From JBCBGF01 sp038526915 (GTDB lineage Bacteria; Pseudomonadota; Alphaproteobacteria; Rhodobacterales; Rhodobacteraceae), in contig JBCBGF010000001.1 of NCBI GenBank assembly GCA_038526915.1, positions 620,001-684,000 on the forward strand: DNA of 64,000 nt, read 5' to 3'. The notes below the pieces were generated by a model. The model was not told where the DNA came from. It did not search any database and saw only the letters and a list, made by a program, of their open reading frames with translations. Below, in pieces: positions 43,248 through 51,320 of the stretch. Position 1 is the stretch's first letter, and each line of letters starts with the position of its first letter. The translations under genes and the position numbers were made by a program.

Positions 43248-44576
43248 ATGCCCGCTAGCCCGCTTGACAGCGCGATCTACGGCGAGCTTTTGAGCGACCG
43301 CGAGATCGCGGCTCTGTTCACCGACAGTGCCGAAGTGCGGGCCATGCAGATTGTCGAGGGCACCTTAGCGAAAGTGCAAGGCGCGTTGGGGATGATCCCG
43401 AAAGACAGCGCCGACGCCATCCACCGCGCCAGTCTGGAAGTGCAGATCGATCCTGCCGCATTGGCGACCGCGACCGTGGCGAATGCCGTCCCAGTACCTG
43501 CGCTGATTGCGGCGTTTCGCAAGGAGATGGGGGCACCCGAGCATGCGCAATACGTCCATTGGGCCGCCACCAGCCAGGATATCATGGACACCGCCCTTGC
43601 CCTGCGTCTGCGCCAGGCTCTCGACCTGATCGAAGCCCGGCTTGTCGGGGTGTTGCACGGCCTTGGAACGCTGGCCCAAACGCATGCCGAGCTGCCCATG
43701 GCCGCGAGAACCTACGGACAGCATGCGACGGTCACGAGTTTCGGGGCGCAGGTTGCCGAATGGGGGCGGCCGCTTCTTGGCATGCACGCTGGTTTGGCCG
43801 AGGTATGTCTGGCCTGCACGCGCGTCAGCCTGTCCGGGGCGGGGGGAACCTCATCTGCCATGGGACCACAGGCCGCTCGCGTGCGCACCGAATTGGCCCA
43901 AGCCCTCAACCTCGGCGATCCCGGCGCAAGCTGGCATAGCGCGCGCGGAGGCGTCGCAGGGCTTGCCGCTTGGTTGACCGGGGTGACGGGGGTCTTGGGC
44001 AAGATGGGCGACGATCTGCATCTGATGGCCCAAAGCGGGATAGAAGAGATCTTGGTCGGTGACACCGGCGGATCATCCACCATGCCGCACAAGAGCAATC
44101 CGGTGCAGCCCGCCGTTCTGGTCGCCATCGCCCGGCAGATGGTCGGCCTGAACACTGTCATGCAAGGCGCCATGGTACACCGCCAGCAACGCGATGCGTC
44201 GGCCTGGATGACCGAATGGATGAGCCTTCCCCAGATGTGCGTGCTGGCCGGGCGGGCGTTGGCCGTGGCGCGGACACTGGCCGAGGGGCTTGCCCCGAAC
44301 GCCGATCGCATGCGCGCACAGATCGACGGATCGGATGGCCTGATCTTTGCCGAGGCCGCGACGTTTGCCCTGGCCCAATCCATGCCGCGGCCCGAGGCGC
44401 AGGAGATCGTGAAAGCGCTGAGCGGGGAAGTGCGGGAAACCGGGCGAAGCCTCACCGACCTTCTGGCCCGCGATCATGATCTGAATTGGGCAACCTTGCT
44501 GACCCCAGAAGCACAACTGGGCGAGGCCCCGGCCTTCGCGCGGGCGTTCGCGGCCCAAGCGGCTGGGGTGAGCTGA
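43248..44576 (+). CDS. pcaB: 3-carboxy-cis,cis-muconate cycloisomerase
   Basis: A fumarase/aspartase-superfamily enzyme that cyclises 3-carboxymuconate to 4-carboxymuconolactone. The opening SPLDSAIYGELLSDREIAALF is typical of PcaB. The superfamily signature GGSSTMPHKSNP is present, and the segment around AARTYGQHATVTSFG matches the second conserved region. I start it at the ATG at 43248; an ATG at 43194 overlapping the pcaD stop would add 18 residues. pcaC and pcaHG are not in the window, so only part of the pathway is here. Confidence 0.93.
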   Translation: MPASPLDSAIYGELLSDREIAALFTDSAEVRAMQIVEGTLAKVQGALGMIPKDSADAIHRASLEVQIDPAALATATVANAVPVPALIAAFRKEMGAPEHAQYVHWAATSQDIMDTALALRLRQALDLIEARLVGVLHGLGTLAQTHAELPMAARTYGQHATVTSFGAQVAEWGRPLLGMHAGLAEVCLACTRVSLSGAGGTSSAMGPQAARVRTELAQALNLGDPGASWHSARGGVAGLAAWLTGVTGVLGKMGDDLHLMAQSGIEEILVGDTGGSSTMPHKSNPVQPAVLVAIARQMVGLNTVMQGAMVHRQQRDASAWMTEWMSLPQMCVLAGRALAVARTLAEGLAPNADRMRAQIDGSDGLIFAEAATFALAQSMPRPEAQEIVKALSGEVRETGRSLTDLLARDHDLNWATLLTPEAQLGEAPAFARAFAAQAAGVS

Positions 44577-44580
44577 CCGG

Positions 44581-45831
44581 ATGACCGCGCAGAACACACC
44601 GGAAGATGTGCAGCGGGGGCATCGGTCAGACCGACTGCCCCTCGCCTTCATCCTGATCACCGTGATGCTCGACACTGTTGGTATCGGTCTGATCATTCCG
44701 GTGATGCCCGACCTGATCCGTGAAGTGGATGGCGGCACATTGGCCGAGGCCGCCGTCTGGGGCGGTGTGCTGACCACGGTGTTCGCGGTGATGCAGTTTC
44801 TCTGTGCGCCGCTGATGGGCAGCCTGTCGGATCGCTTTGGTCGGCGGCCGATCCTGTTGGCGACCCTTTTGATCATGGCGCTGGACTATCTGGTGATGGC
44901 GGTGGCCGGGGCGCTGTGGCTGTTGTTCATCGGGCGCGTGGTCGGCGGGATTGTGGCCGCAACCCAGGCAACGGCGACCGCCTATATCGCGGATATCTCA
45001 CAGCCGGACCAAAAGGCCGCGCGCTTTGGCTTGATCGGTGCCGCGTTTGGCGTGGGCTTTGTGCTGGGCCCGCTTCTGGGCGGGCTTCTGGCCGAGTTCG
45101 GGACCCGCGCGCCCTTCTATGCCGCGGCGTGCCTTGCGGCTGCGAATATGGTGTTTGGATATTTCGTCCTGCCCGAAACCGTCACCGACGCCACGCGGCG
45201 CGCCTTCTCCTGGGCCAGATCCAATCCGTTCGGGGCGTTTCAGCAGGTCAACGCCCTGCCGGGCCTTGGCCGGTTGATCGTGGTGTTTTTCGTCTACCAG
45301 GTGGCCTTCTGGGTCTACCCGTCTGTTTGGGCCTATTTCGGGCAGGCGCGCTTTGGCTGGTCGCCGGGGATGATCGGGCTGTCGCTGGCCTCGTTCGGGG
45401 TGTCGATTGCCATCGTGCAGGGCGGGCTGATCCGGTTGATGCTGCGCTGGTTCGGGGATCGGGGGACGGTCCTCTTTGGGCTGTGCTTCAACTTCTGTGC
45501 GTTTCTGGCGCTGGCGTTCGTGACAAACAGCACGCTTGCGCTGATCCTGACACCTCTGACGGCGCTGGGGGCCGTGGTCACACCAGCGCTGCAGGGGATC
45601 ATGTCACGGGCGGTTGCCAATAACGCACAAGGGGAGCTGCAGGGCGTGCTGACCAGCGCGCAGGCCCTGTCGATGATCGTCTCGCCTATTGCCATGACGA
45701 GCGTGTTCTATGCCTTCACCAATCCCGATGCGCCGGTCTTTATGCCCGGTGCGCCGTTTCTTTTGTCGATGTCGTTGATGGTTGTCTGCCTTGTGGTCTA
45801 TCGCTTGCGACCCCTAGCGCGAAGTGCCTGA
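44581..45831 (+). CDS. MFS transporter, TCR/Tet-like
   Basis: A 416-residue carrier with twelve predicted helices. The motif A loop between helices 2 and 3 is MGSLSDRFGRRPILLA, motif C-like GAAFGVGFVLGPLLGGLLA lies in helix 5, and MLDTVGIGLIIPVMPDLI is the Tet-type helix 1. This family includes tetracycline exporters, but many members carry metabolites. It follows pcaB by 4 bp, so uptake or export of an aromatic acid is as likely as drug export. Confidence 0.92.
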   Translation: MTAQNTPEDVQRGHRSDRLPLAFILITVMLDTVGIGLIIPVMPDLIREVDGGTLAEAAVWGGVLTTVFAVMQFLCAPLMGSLSDRFGRRPILLATLLIMALDYLVMAVAGALWLLFIGRVVGGIVAATQATATAYIADISQPDQKAARFGLIGAAFGVGFVLGPLLGGLLAEFGTRAPFYAAACLAAANMVFGYFVLPETVTDATRRAFSWARSNPFGAFQQVNALPGLGRLIVVFFVYQVAFWVYPSVWAYFGQARFGWSPGMIGLSLASFGVSIAIVQGGLIRLMLRWFGDRGTVLFGLCFNFCAFLALAFVTNSTLALILTPLTALGAVVTPALQGIMSRAVANNAQGELQGVLTSAQALSMIVSPIAMTSVFYAFTNPDAPVFMPGAPFLLSMSLMVVCLVVYRLRPLARSA

Positions 45832-45915
45832 GTATATGCCGGGAATGCCCAGTGCTGGCACGCCGGGCAGCGATGTGGTTCAGTTCCGCTAACGCGCCCA
45901 AAACCGGTTGTCGCC

Positions 45916-47148
45916 ATGAAGCTTGCCGATCTCGACATCATCGTCACCGCGCCACCCGCGCCGAGTTGGGGCGGGCGGTATTGGATCTTGGTGAAGCTGA
46001 CCACCGATACTGGAATCACCGGTTGGGGCGAATGCTATGCCAGCTCTGTCGGACCGCAAGCGATGCGTGCGGTGATCGAGGATGTGTTTGTCCGGCACAT
46101 GGCGGGGGAGAGCCCGGAAAATATCGAGCTGATGTTTCGGCGCGCCTATTCCTCGGGCTTTACACAGCGGCCCGATCTGACAGTGATGGGGGCCTTTTCC
46201 GGGCTTGAGATCGCCTGTTGGGACATTCTGGGCAAGGACCGGGATCGTCCGGTCTGGGCGCTGATGGGCGGGCGGATGAACGAGCGCGTGCGGGCCTATA
46301 CCTATCTCTATCCGCTCCCGGGGCAGGATATGCGCGCGTTCTGGACTGCGCCAGAGATGGCGGGGGACGCGGCGGCGGAGGCGGTGGCACGCGGCTACAC
46401 CGCCGTCAAGTTTGACCCCGCGGGGCCCTACACCATCCGCGGCGGCCACCAGCCCGCGCAATCCGACATCACCCAATCGGTCGCATTCTGTGCGTCCATT
46501 CGCGACGCGGTCGGTGATCGCGCGGATTTACTGTTCGGCACCCATGGCCAGTTTACACCTGGCGGCGCGATTCGGTTGGGCCAGGCCATCGCCCCCTATC
46601 AGCCGCTTTGGTTCGAGGAACCGGTTCCGCCTGACAACCTGGCAGGCATGGCGCAAGTGGCCGCGGGGCAGCCTGTGCCGGTGGCCACTGGCGAACGGAT
46701 GACCACCTGTGCGGAGTTTCAGGCGGTGTTGGCCGCAGGCGCCGCGCAGATCCTGCAACCCGCCCTTGGTCGCGCGGGGGGCCTTTGGGAGACGCGCAAG
46801 ATCGCAGCGCTGGCCGAGGCGCATGGCGCGCAAGTTGCGCCGCATCTGTATGCCGGACCGGTCGAGTGGGCGGCCAACATCCATCTTGCGACAGTGATCC
46901 CCAATATCCTGATGGCCGAAACGATTGAGACGCCCTTCCACGCGGATCTCATCAAAGGCAGCATCAAGGTCGACGACGGCTTTATCCGCGCGCCCGATGC
47001 GCCGGGCCTTGGGATCGAGGTGGACGAAGATCTGGCGCGCGCCCATCCCTATACGGGCGACAAGCTGCATCTGGAAATGCAGGAAGCGCCCTGTGACTAT
47101 GCCAATGGCAATGCCTTTCAAGGTGGCGCACCGGCGGCAGAGGACTAG
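45916..47148 (+). CDS. Enolase superfamily, mandelate racemase/muconate lactonizing enzyme protein
   Basis: A 410-residue protein with a capping domain (1-125, GWGECYASSVGPQA; GAFSGLEIACWDILGK) and a TIM-barrel (about 140-370). Two metal positions are recognisable, Glu in WFEEPVPPDN and Glu in VATGERMTT. The strand that normally gives the first Asp reads LLFGTHGQFT, with Gly at that place. The catalytic His may be HLYAGPVEW (near residue 315). The size and the final DGPGLGIE-like stretch (DAPGLGIEVDED) are of sugar-acid dehydratase type. It is a single gene after the MFS gene. The substrate is unknown. Confidence 0.85.
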   Translation: MKLADLDIIVTAPPAPSWGGRYWILVKLTTDTGITGWGECYASSVGPQAMRAVIEDVFVRHMAGESPENIELMFRRAYSSGFTQRPDLTVMGAFSGLEIACWDILGKDRDRPVWALMGGRMNERVRAYTYLYPLPGQDMRAFWTAPEMAGDAAAEAVARGYTAVKFDPAGPYTIRGGHQPAQSDITQSVAFCASIRDAVGDRADLLFGTHGQFTPGGAIRLGQAIAPYQPLWFEEPVPPDNLAGMAQVAAGQPVPVATGERMTTCAEFQAVLAAGAAQILQPALGRAGGLWETRKIAALAEAHGAQVAPHLYAGPVEWAANIHLATVIPNILMAETIETPFHADLIKGSIKVDDGFIRAPDAPGLGIEVDEDLARAHPYTGDKLHLEMQEAPCDYANGNAFQGGAPAAED

Positions 47149-47180
47149 CTGTCGGTGAACACCAAAATCGCCGTCGCCGC

Positions 47181-47891
47181 ATGATCTTTGTTCTGACACA
47201 GCCAAACCTAGCCAACCCGGCCGCGCTCGAGGTGCGCACGCTGCCCAAGCAAATCTTTCACCGCAGCGTGACGATCCTGCCCAAGGGGTGGCCGTTTCAC
47301 CGGGTGTTTTGGCGGCTGGTGTTTGAACATGCGCTGACTCGTTACGCGATTGCGCTGGCCCCTTTTCCGGCGGTTATCTTGCTGTGGCCGGACATGGCCT
47401 TGCCGGTCAGCCAATCGCCCCTCGTGATGCTGATCGTCATCATCCTGTTCGAGACTCACGTGATTTCGATCCCCCGGTCCAGGCGCGCGCGGCTGGCCGA
47501 TGAGGATACGATCGGGCGGGTGCTGGACCAGTTGCGGCTGCGCAGCATCGCGGCGTTGACCGACCTGGCCACCCGGCGTGGGATCGAGGCGGGGGAATTG
47601 CATCTGGTGGTGGAGCAGTCGGAGATGGCGCGTGTGCCACCCTTCACCTATGTCTCGGTACAACACGACACGGCAGACGGGCCTGCCTTCCTCAGCCTCA
47701 GCCCGGACGAACAATTCGCCCTGACAGACCGTCTGTTCGACGCCGATTTCACCGAAGACATGCTGCGCCGGGTGAACTTTGCCCAAAGCACGTTTTTGCG
47801 AAACACCGTGCTTGATCCACGCACGATTTCGGCCCACGCCCGGATGGCAGCATTGGCGGATGCGCGGCCCTTGAGCGCGGCCCCGGCCTAG
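47181..47891 (+). CDS. Hypothetical protein with two membrane segments
   Basis: A 236-residue protein with two adjacent hydrophobic stretches at about residues 55-70 and 77-95 (ALAPFPAVILLW; PLVMLIVIILFETHVI). A long soluble region follows, starting with a basic patch (PRSRRAR), and probably faces the cytoplasm. No family is recognised. The ATG at 47181 has no strong ribosome site. A small inverted repeat ATTTCC / GGAAAT (47894-47909) follows the stop in the convergent gap to the next gene and may terminate transcription. Confidence 0.65.
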   Translation: MIFVLTQPNLANPAALEVRTLPKQIFHRSVTILPKGWPFHRVFWRLVFEHALTRYAIALAPFPAVILLWPDMALPVSQSPLVMLIVIILFETHVISIPRSRRARLADEDTIGRVLDQLRLRSIAALTDLATRRGIEAGELHLVVEQSEMARVPPFTYVSVQHDTADGPAFLSLSPDEQFALTDRLFDADFTEDMLRRVNFAQSTFLRNTVLDPRTISAHARMAALADARPLSAAPA

Positions 47892-47955
47892 CGATTTCCA
47901 TGCGGAAATTGGGTTAAGTTACTGAAGTTGGTGGGGTCTTTCTCAGGCATTCCAA

Positions 47956-49173
47956 CTAGCGCGCAAGGCTCAGCACACGCCCGAAAGGTGGCTCTGCCGG
48001 AGGATCATCGGGCACTGCCCATATGACAGGCGCGCCGCGCGGGGCGGCGCCAAATGGGCCGTCGAGGTCGGTCAGTATCACAATCGCGGATGGGTCGAGG
48101 GCCGCCGCCTGGTCCACCACGTCGACGAAGGACGTGCCGCCCCCTTCGGCCAGATCAAGCTGGGTGATCTCATCCTGCCAGGACAGACCCGCCATCCGGC
48201 GCTGGCTGCGCACGCGTTCATCGAAGACAAGCACATGCACCTCCGCCCCCGTACGCTTGCCGATCCCGGCGATTTGGGCGGCAAACAGGCGCAAACGGTC
48301 GCCGTCGATCGAGGTCGAGACATCGAGGCCCACAGCAATCCGCGCGATGCGCCGGTCGCGGGTCTGGCCCGGTTCAAACGGCAGCGCGGTGTCCTGGCTG
48401 GCCTGTCGCGCGATCCATTGGCGTGAGGGGCGTGTGTGTGACAGACGCGGCACGGGTGTGACCGCCTTGGTCAGAAGCCCGCGCAGGATCACCTCCCACG
48501 GGGTGCGGGGTTTCGGGGCGTCGGCGATCCGGTGGCCCAGCACGCCGATCCCGCGCCCGGCAACCCGGCCTGCGTCCAAGGCGCGGGATAAGCGTTCCTG
48601 CCAGTCGGCTTCGGCCTCGCCCCCCACCGATTCCGAACCCGCCGGTCGGATATCCTCGGTAAAGCCCCGCGACTGGGCATAGGCTTTGAGCTTGCCATCC
48701 TCGCCCGGACCCCGGCGAGCGGCCATCAAACGCACATACAGCCTGTCTGCATCCCAGTCCGCGAGATCGGGCGCATCTTTCATGTCCCCCGCCTTTAGCA
48801 CACCGTCCAGTGCCACAAATGGCCGAGGCAGGGTATAGCCCGCGGCAACCAGCACCTCGTTTGTCACGGCGTCGGCGGCGATGTTGTAGGTCTCGGCATC
48901 GAAGGCCCGGCCAAACCGCGTCTCGAACCCGCGCGCGCGGGCGGCATGGCGAAGGGCGATGTGCAGGATGTGGTGGGCGGCAGTTGCCATTTGCTCGGCA
49001 AGGTTCAGCGTCTCGAACGCCTGCCCATAGGTGATCGTGGTGTCGTCACTTACCGCGAGGTCCACATCGCCGTCGCGATGCTGGCACCACAGTGACAGCA
49101 TGGCAAAGGCCGGATCATCCTCAGCCAGCTTGCGCAAGGCACGCGCGGCGCGGCTCGAATGGCGCGGGGCCAC
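47956..49173 (-). CDS. VWA-like protein with metallopeptidase-like N-domain (DUF2201)
   Basis: A 405-residue protein of the DUF2201 type. The N-terminal part carries AAHHILHIALRH, an H-rich helix like the HExxH position of metallopeptidases but lacking the Glu. The C-terminal domain (about 270-400) has a VWA fold, with RIAVGLDVSTSIDGDRLR giving a DxSxS metal-binding motif and AIVILTDLDGP a later Asp. It directly follows the MoxR-type AAA gene (2-bp gap). MoxR/VWA pairs act as chaperone-like systems, often for metal insertion or complex assembly. The client is unknown. Confidence 0.85.
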   Translation of the reverse strand: MAPRHSSRAARALRKLAEDDPAFAMLSLWCQHRDGDVDLAVSDDTTITYGQAFETLNLAEQMATAAHHILHIALRHAARARGFETRFGRAFDAETYNIAADAVTNEVLVAAGYTLPRPFVALDGVLKAGDMKDAPDLADWDADRLYVRLMAARRGPGEDGKLKAYAQSRGFTEDIRPAGSESVGGEAEADWQERLSRALDAGRVAGRGIGVLGHRIADAPKPRTPWEVILRGLLTKAVTPVPRLSHTRPSRQWIARQASQDTALPFEPGQTRDRRIARIAVGLDVSTSIDGDRLRLFAAQIAGIGKRTGAEVHVLVFDERVRSQRRMAGLSWQDEITQLDLAEGGGTSFVDVVDQAAALDPSAIVILTDLDGPFGAAPRGAPVIWAVPDDPPAEPPFGRVLSLAR

Positions 49174-49175
49174 GG

Positions 49176-50294
49176 CTAGTCGAGGCCCAGGTCTTTGCGC
49201 TCTTCCAGATAGGCGCGGAAGGCGGGCGATGCGAGGAAGCGGTCGGTCAGCCCATCGCGCATCCCCTTTTGCATCAGCGCCTCAAATCCGTAGGTCGCAA
49301 GCTCGGCGAGCGGCAGCTTGGCAAAAGTGGCCTCGTCTCGTCGTGACGGTAGGTCGCGCAGGCCCGCCATCACGTCGATCACATCGCCAGCCCGGGCCTC
49401 ATCCAACGACCCCACCAGCCCGTGCACCAGCGCGGTCAGCCCGTGCAGCGTGTCGGGATACATGGCGGTGCGGTTCGCAGGCGTCTCGGCCAGCATCTCA
49501 TCCACGCGCACGGTGGCGGACACATCATCGGCCACAATCGCGAATTCCGCGGCCACGGCATCGCCCACGGTGCCCGCGACGAGGATGTTGCGTTGCCGCC
49601 GGTCGGTGACGGCATTAAGAATATCGCTCACACGGCTCCACGAGCGCGGGGTGCAGGCGATCATATGGCCTTGGGACAGGGTTTCCTCGGTCGTCTCCAA
49701 CAGGTCAGGCCGGGTGCGGATGAAAGCGGTGACGGCAGGGTGCATCCCGCGCGGCACCGCGTAGTTTTCCAGCCAGTCAGCGGCGCTCGCCTCCACCTGC
49801 AGATGGATCAAGCGGTCGGACAGTGCCGTCCCCATCTCATAGGCAATCGCGCCGTCCTCCACCGCATTGCCTGCGGCCAGAACCATCACGCTGTCGGGCA
49901 GCTTGTGCCGCCCGACGCGGCGTTCTTGCAGTAGTCCGTAGACCGTGGGTTGCAGGTAGGGCGATGCAGCGGTCAGCTCATCAAGAAACAGGATCGCGGG
50001 GTGATCAGGGTCGTCGGGCAGGTCTTCGGAGCGGTACCAGACGGTCTTGCCCGCGTCGTGATCGTAATACGGCAACCCGCGCAGGTCTTGCGGTTCGATG
50101 GTGGTTAGGCGCAGGTCAAACAGTTGTGCCCCGATCTCACCCGCCAGTTGCGCCACGATTTCGGATTTGCCGACACCGGGGCGGCCATGCAGCATGTAGG
50201 ACGCGGTGAGTTTGCCCGCCTTTTGCGCCGCCCAGCCGGTGCGCAGCACATCCAGCGCGTCCCCTGCGGGCACCTTCATCGCGTTGATCGCCAT
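49176..50294 (-). CDS. MoxR-type AAA family ATPase
   Basis: A 372-residue AAA+ ATPase. Walker A is LHGRPGVGKSEIVAQLA (about residues 35-51), Walker B AILFLDELTAASPYLQPTVYGLL, then sensor 1 VMVLAAGNAVEDGA. This order is typical of the MoxR/CbbQ-like group. The ATG at 50294 is preferred; an in-frame ATG at 50324 adds ten residues. It is promoter-proximal to the DUF2201 gene, and the two surely work together. A 65-bp gap separates it from recR. Confidence 0.92.
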   Translation of the reverse strand: MAINAMKVPAGDALDVLRTGWAAQKAGKLTASYMLHGRPGVGKSEIVAQLAGEIGAQLFDLRLTTIEPQDLRGLPYYDHDAGKTVWYRSEDLPDDPDHPAILFLDELTAASPYLQPTVYGLLQERRVGRHKLPDSVMVLAAGNAVEDGAIAYEMGTALSDRLIHLQVEASAADWLENYAVPRGMHPAVTAFIRTRPDLLETTEETLSQGHMIACTPRSWSRVSDILNAVTDRRQRNILVAGTVGDAVAAEFAIVADDVSATVRVDEMLAETPANRTAMYPDTLHGLTALVHGLVGSLDEARAGDVIDVMAGLRDLPSRRDEATFAKLPLAELATYGFEALMQKGMRDGLTDRFLASPAFRAYLEERKDLGLD

Positions 50295-50359
50295 ATGATC
50301 CGTCGCCTCGTGATCTCTCAACACGTGACTTGGCGCAGGCCGGGGCGTTGTAAAGTCGC

Positions 50360-50956
50360 CTAGAACGACTTCCGCGCGCGCAGGGCCGCCGAGATCGTGC
50401 CGTCGTCGAGGTAGTCCAACTCACCGCCTATCGGCACACCTTGGGCCAGCGATGTGATTTTCACGTCCGATCCCAGCTGATCGGCGATGTAATGGGCCGT
50501 GGTCTGGCCATCGATGGTGGCGTTGAGGGCGAGGATCACCTCGGTCACCGCCTCGCTTTGCACGCGGTCCACCAGTTTCGGGATCCGCAGCTCATCGGGG
50601 CCGATTGCGTCGAGCGCTGACAGAGTGCCGCCCAGCACGTGGTATTTGCCCTTGAACACGCCCGACCGTTCCATCGCCCACAGATCCGCCACATCCTCGA
50701 CCACGCAGATCTCCCCCGTGGCGCGTTTTTCCGATGCGCAGATATCGCAGATGTCCGACGTACCGATATTGCCGCAATTGATGCATTCGCGCGCGGTGGC
50801 GCCCACCGCGTGCATCGCGTCGGCGAGCGGCATCAGCAAAAGCCCGCGCTTCTTGATCAGGTGCAGCACGGCACGCCGCGCCGAGCGCGGGCCAAGCCCG
50901 GGCAGCTTGGCCATCATCTCGATCAGCGCTTCGATGTCCTTTGGGGCGTCGGTCAA
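50360..50956 (-). CDS. recR: Recombination protein RecR
   Basis: Acts with RecF and RecO to load RecA at gaps. The 198-residue protein has the N-terminal helix-hairpin-helix (LPGLGPRSARRAVLHL), a C4 zinc finger (CINCGNIGTSDICDIC) and a Toprim domain (ICVVEDVADLWAMERS; VILALNATIDGQTTAHYI). It lies in the common dnaX-ybaB-recR order, 8 bp after ybaB. Confidence 0.98.
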   Translation of the reverse strand: MTDAPKDIEALIEMMAKLPGLGPRSARRAVLHLIKKRGLLLMPLADAMHAVGATARECINCGNIGTSDICDICASEKRATGEICVVEDVADLWAMERSGVFKGKYHVLGGTLSALDAIGPDELRIPKLVDRVQSEAVTEVILALNATIDGQTTAHYIADQLGSDVKITSLAQGVPIGGELDYLDDGTISAALRARKSF

Positions 50957-50964
50957 GTCGTGCC

Positions 50965-51309
50965 CTAGAACGGCATCTTCATATCGGCGGGCAGGCCCAG
51001 TTCTTCGGTCAGCTTCGCCATCTCCTGCTGGCTGCGTTCCTGCGCCTTGACTTGGGCATCCTTTATCGCGGCGAGGATCAGATCCTCGACCACCTCTTTT
51101 TCATCGGCATTGAAGATCGACGGGTCGATATCGAGTGCCGTCAACTCACCCTTGGCAGTCGCGGTGGCCTTGACCAGTCCCGCCCCGCTTTCGCCGGTGA
51201 CCGAGATGGTGTCGAGGGTTTCCTGCATCTCGGCCATCTTGCTTTGCATTTCCTGGGCGGCCTTCATCATCTTGCCCATGTCGCCCAACCCACCAAGTCC
51301 TTTGAACAT
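50965..51309 (-). CDS. YbaB/EbfC nucleoid-associated protein
   Basis: A 114-residue dimeric DNA-binding protein, opening MFKGLGGLGDMGKMMKAAQEMQ. The family core TVTGESGAGLVKATATAKGELTALDIDPSIF is clear from GESGAGLVKATATAKGE onwards, followed by a coiled helix. It binds DNA non-specifically and is nearly always between dnaX and recR, as here. The dnaX stop lies 11 bp upstream. Confidence 0.97.
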   Translation of the reverse strand: MFKGLGGLGDMGKMMKAAQEMQSKMAEMQETLDTISVTGESGAGLVKATATAKGELTALDIDPSIFNADEKEVVEDLILAAIKDAQVKAQERSQQEMAKLTEELGLPADMKMPF

Positions 51310-51320
51310 TGCCGTCTCTC

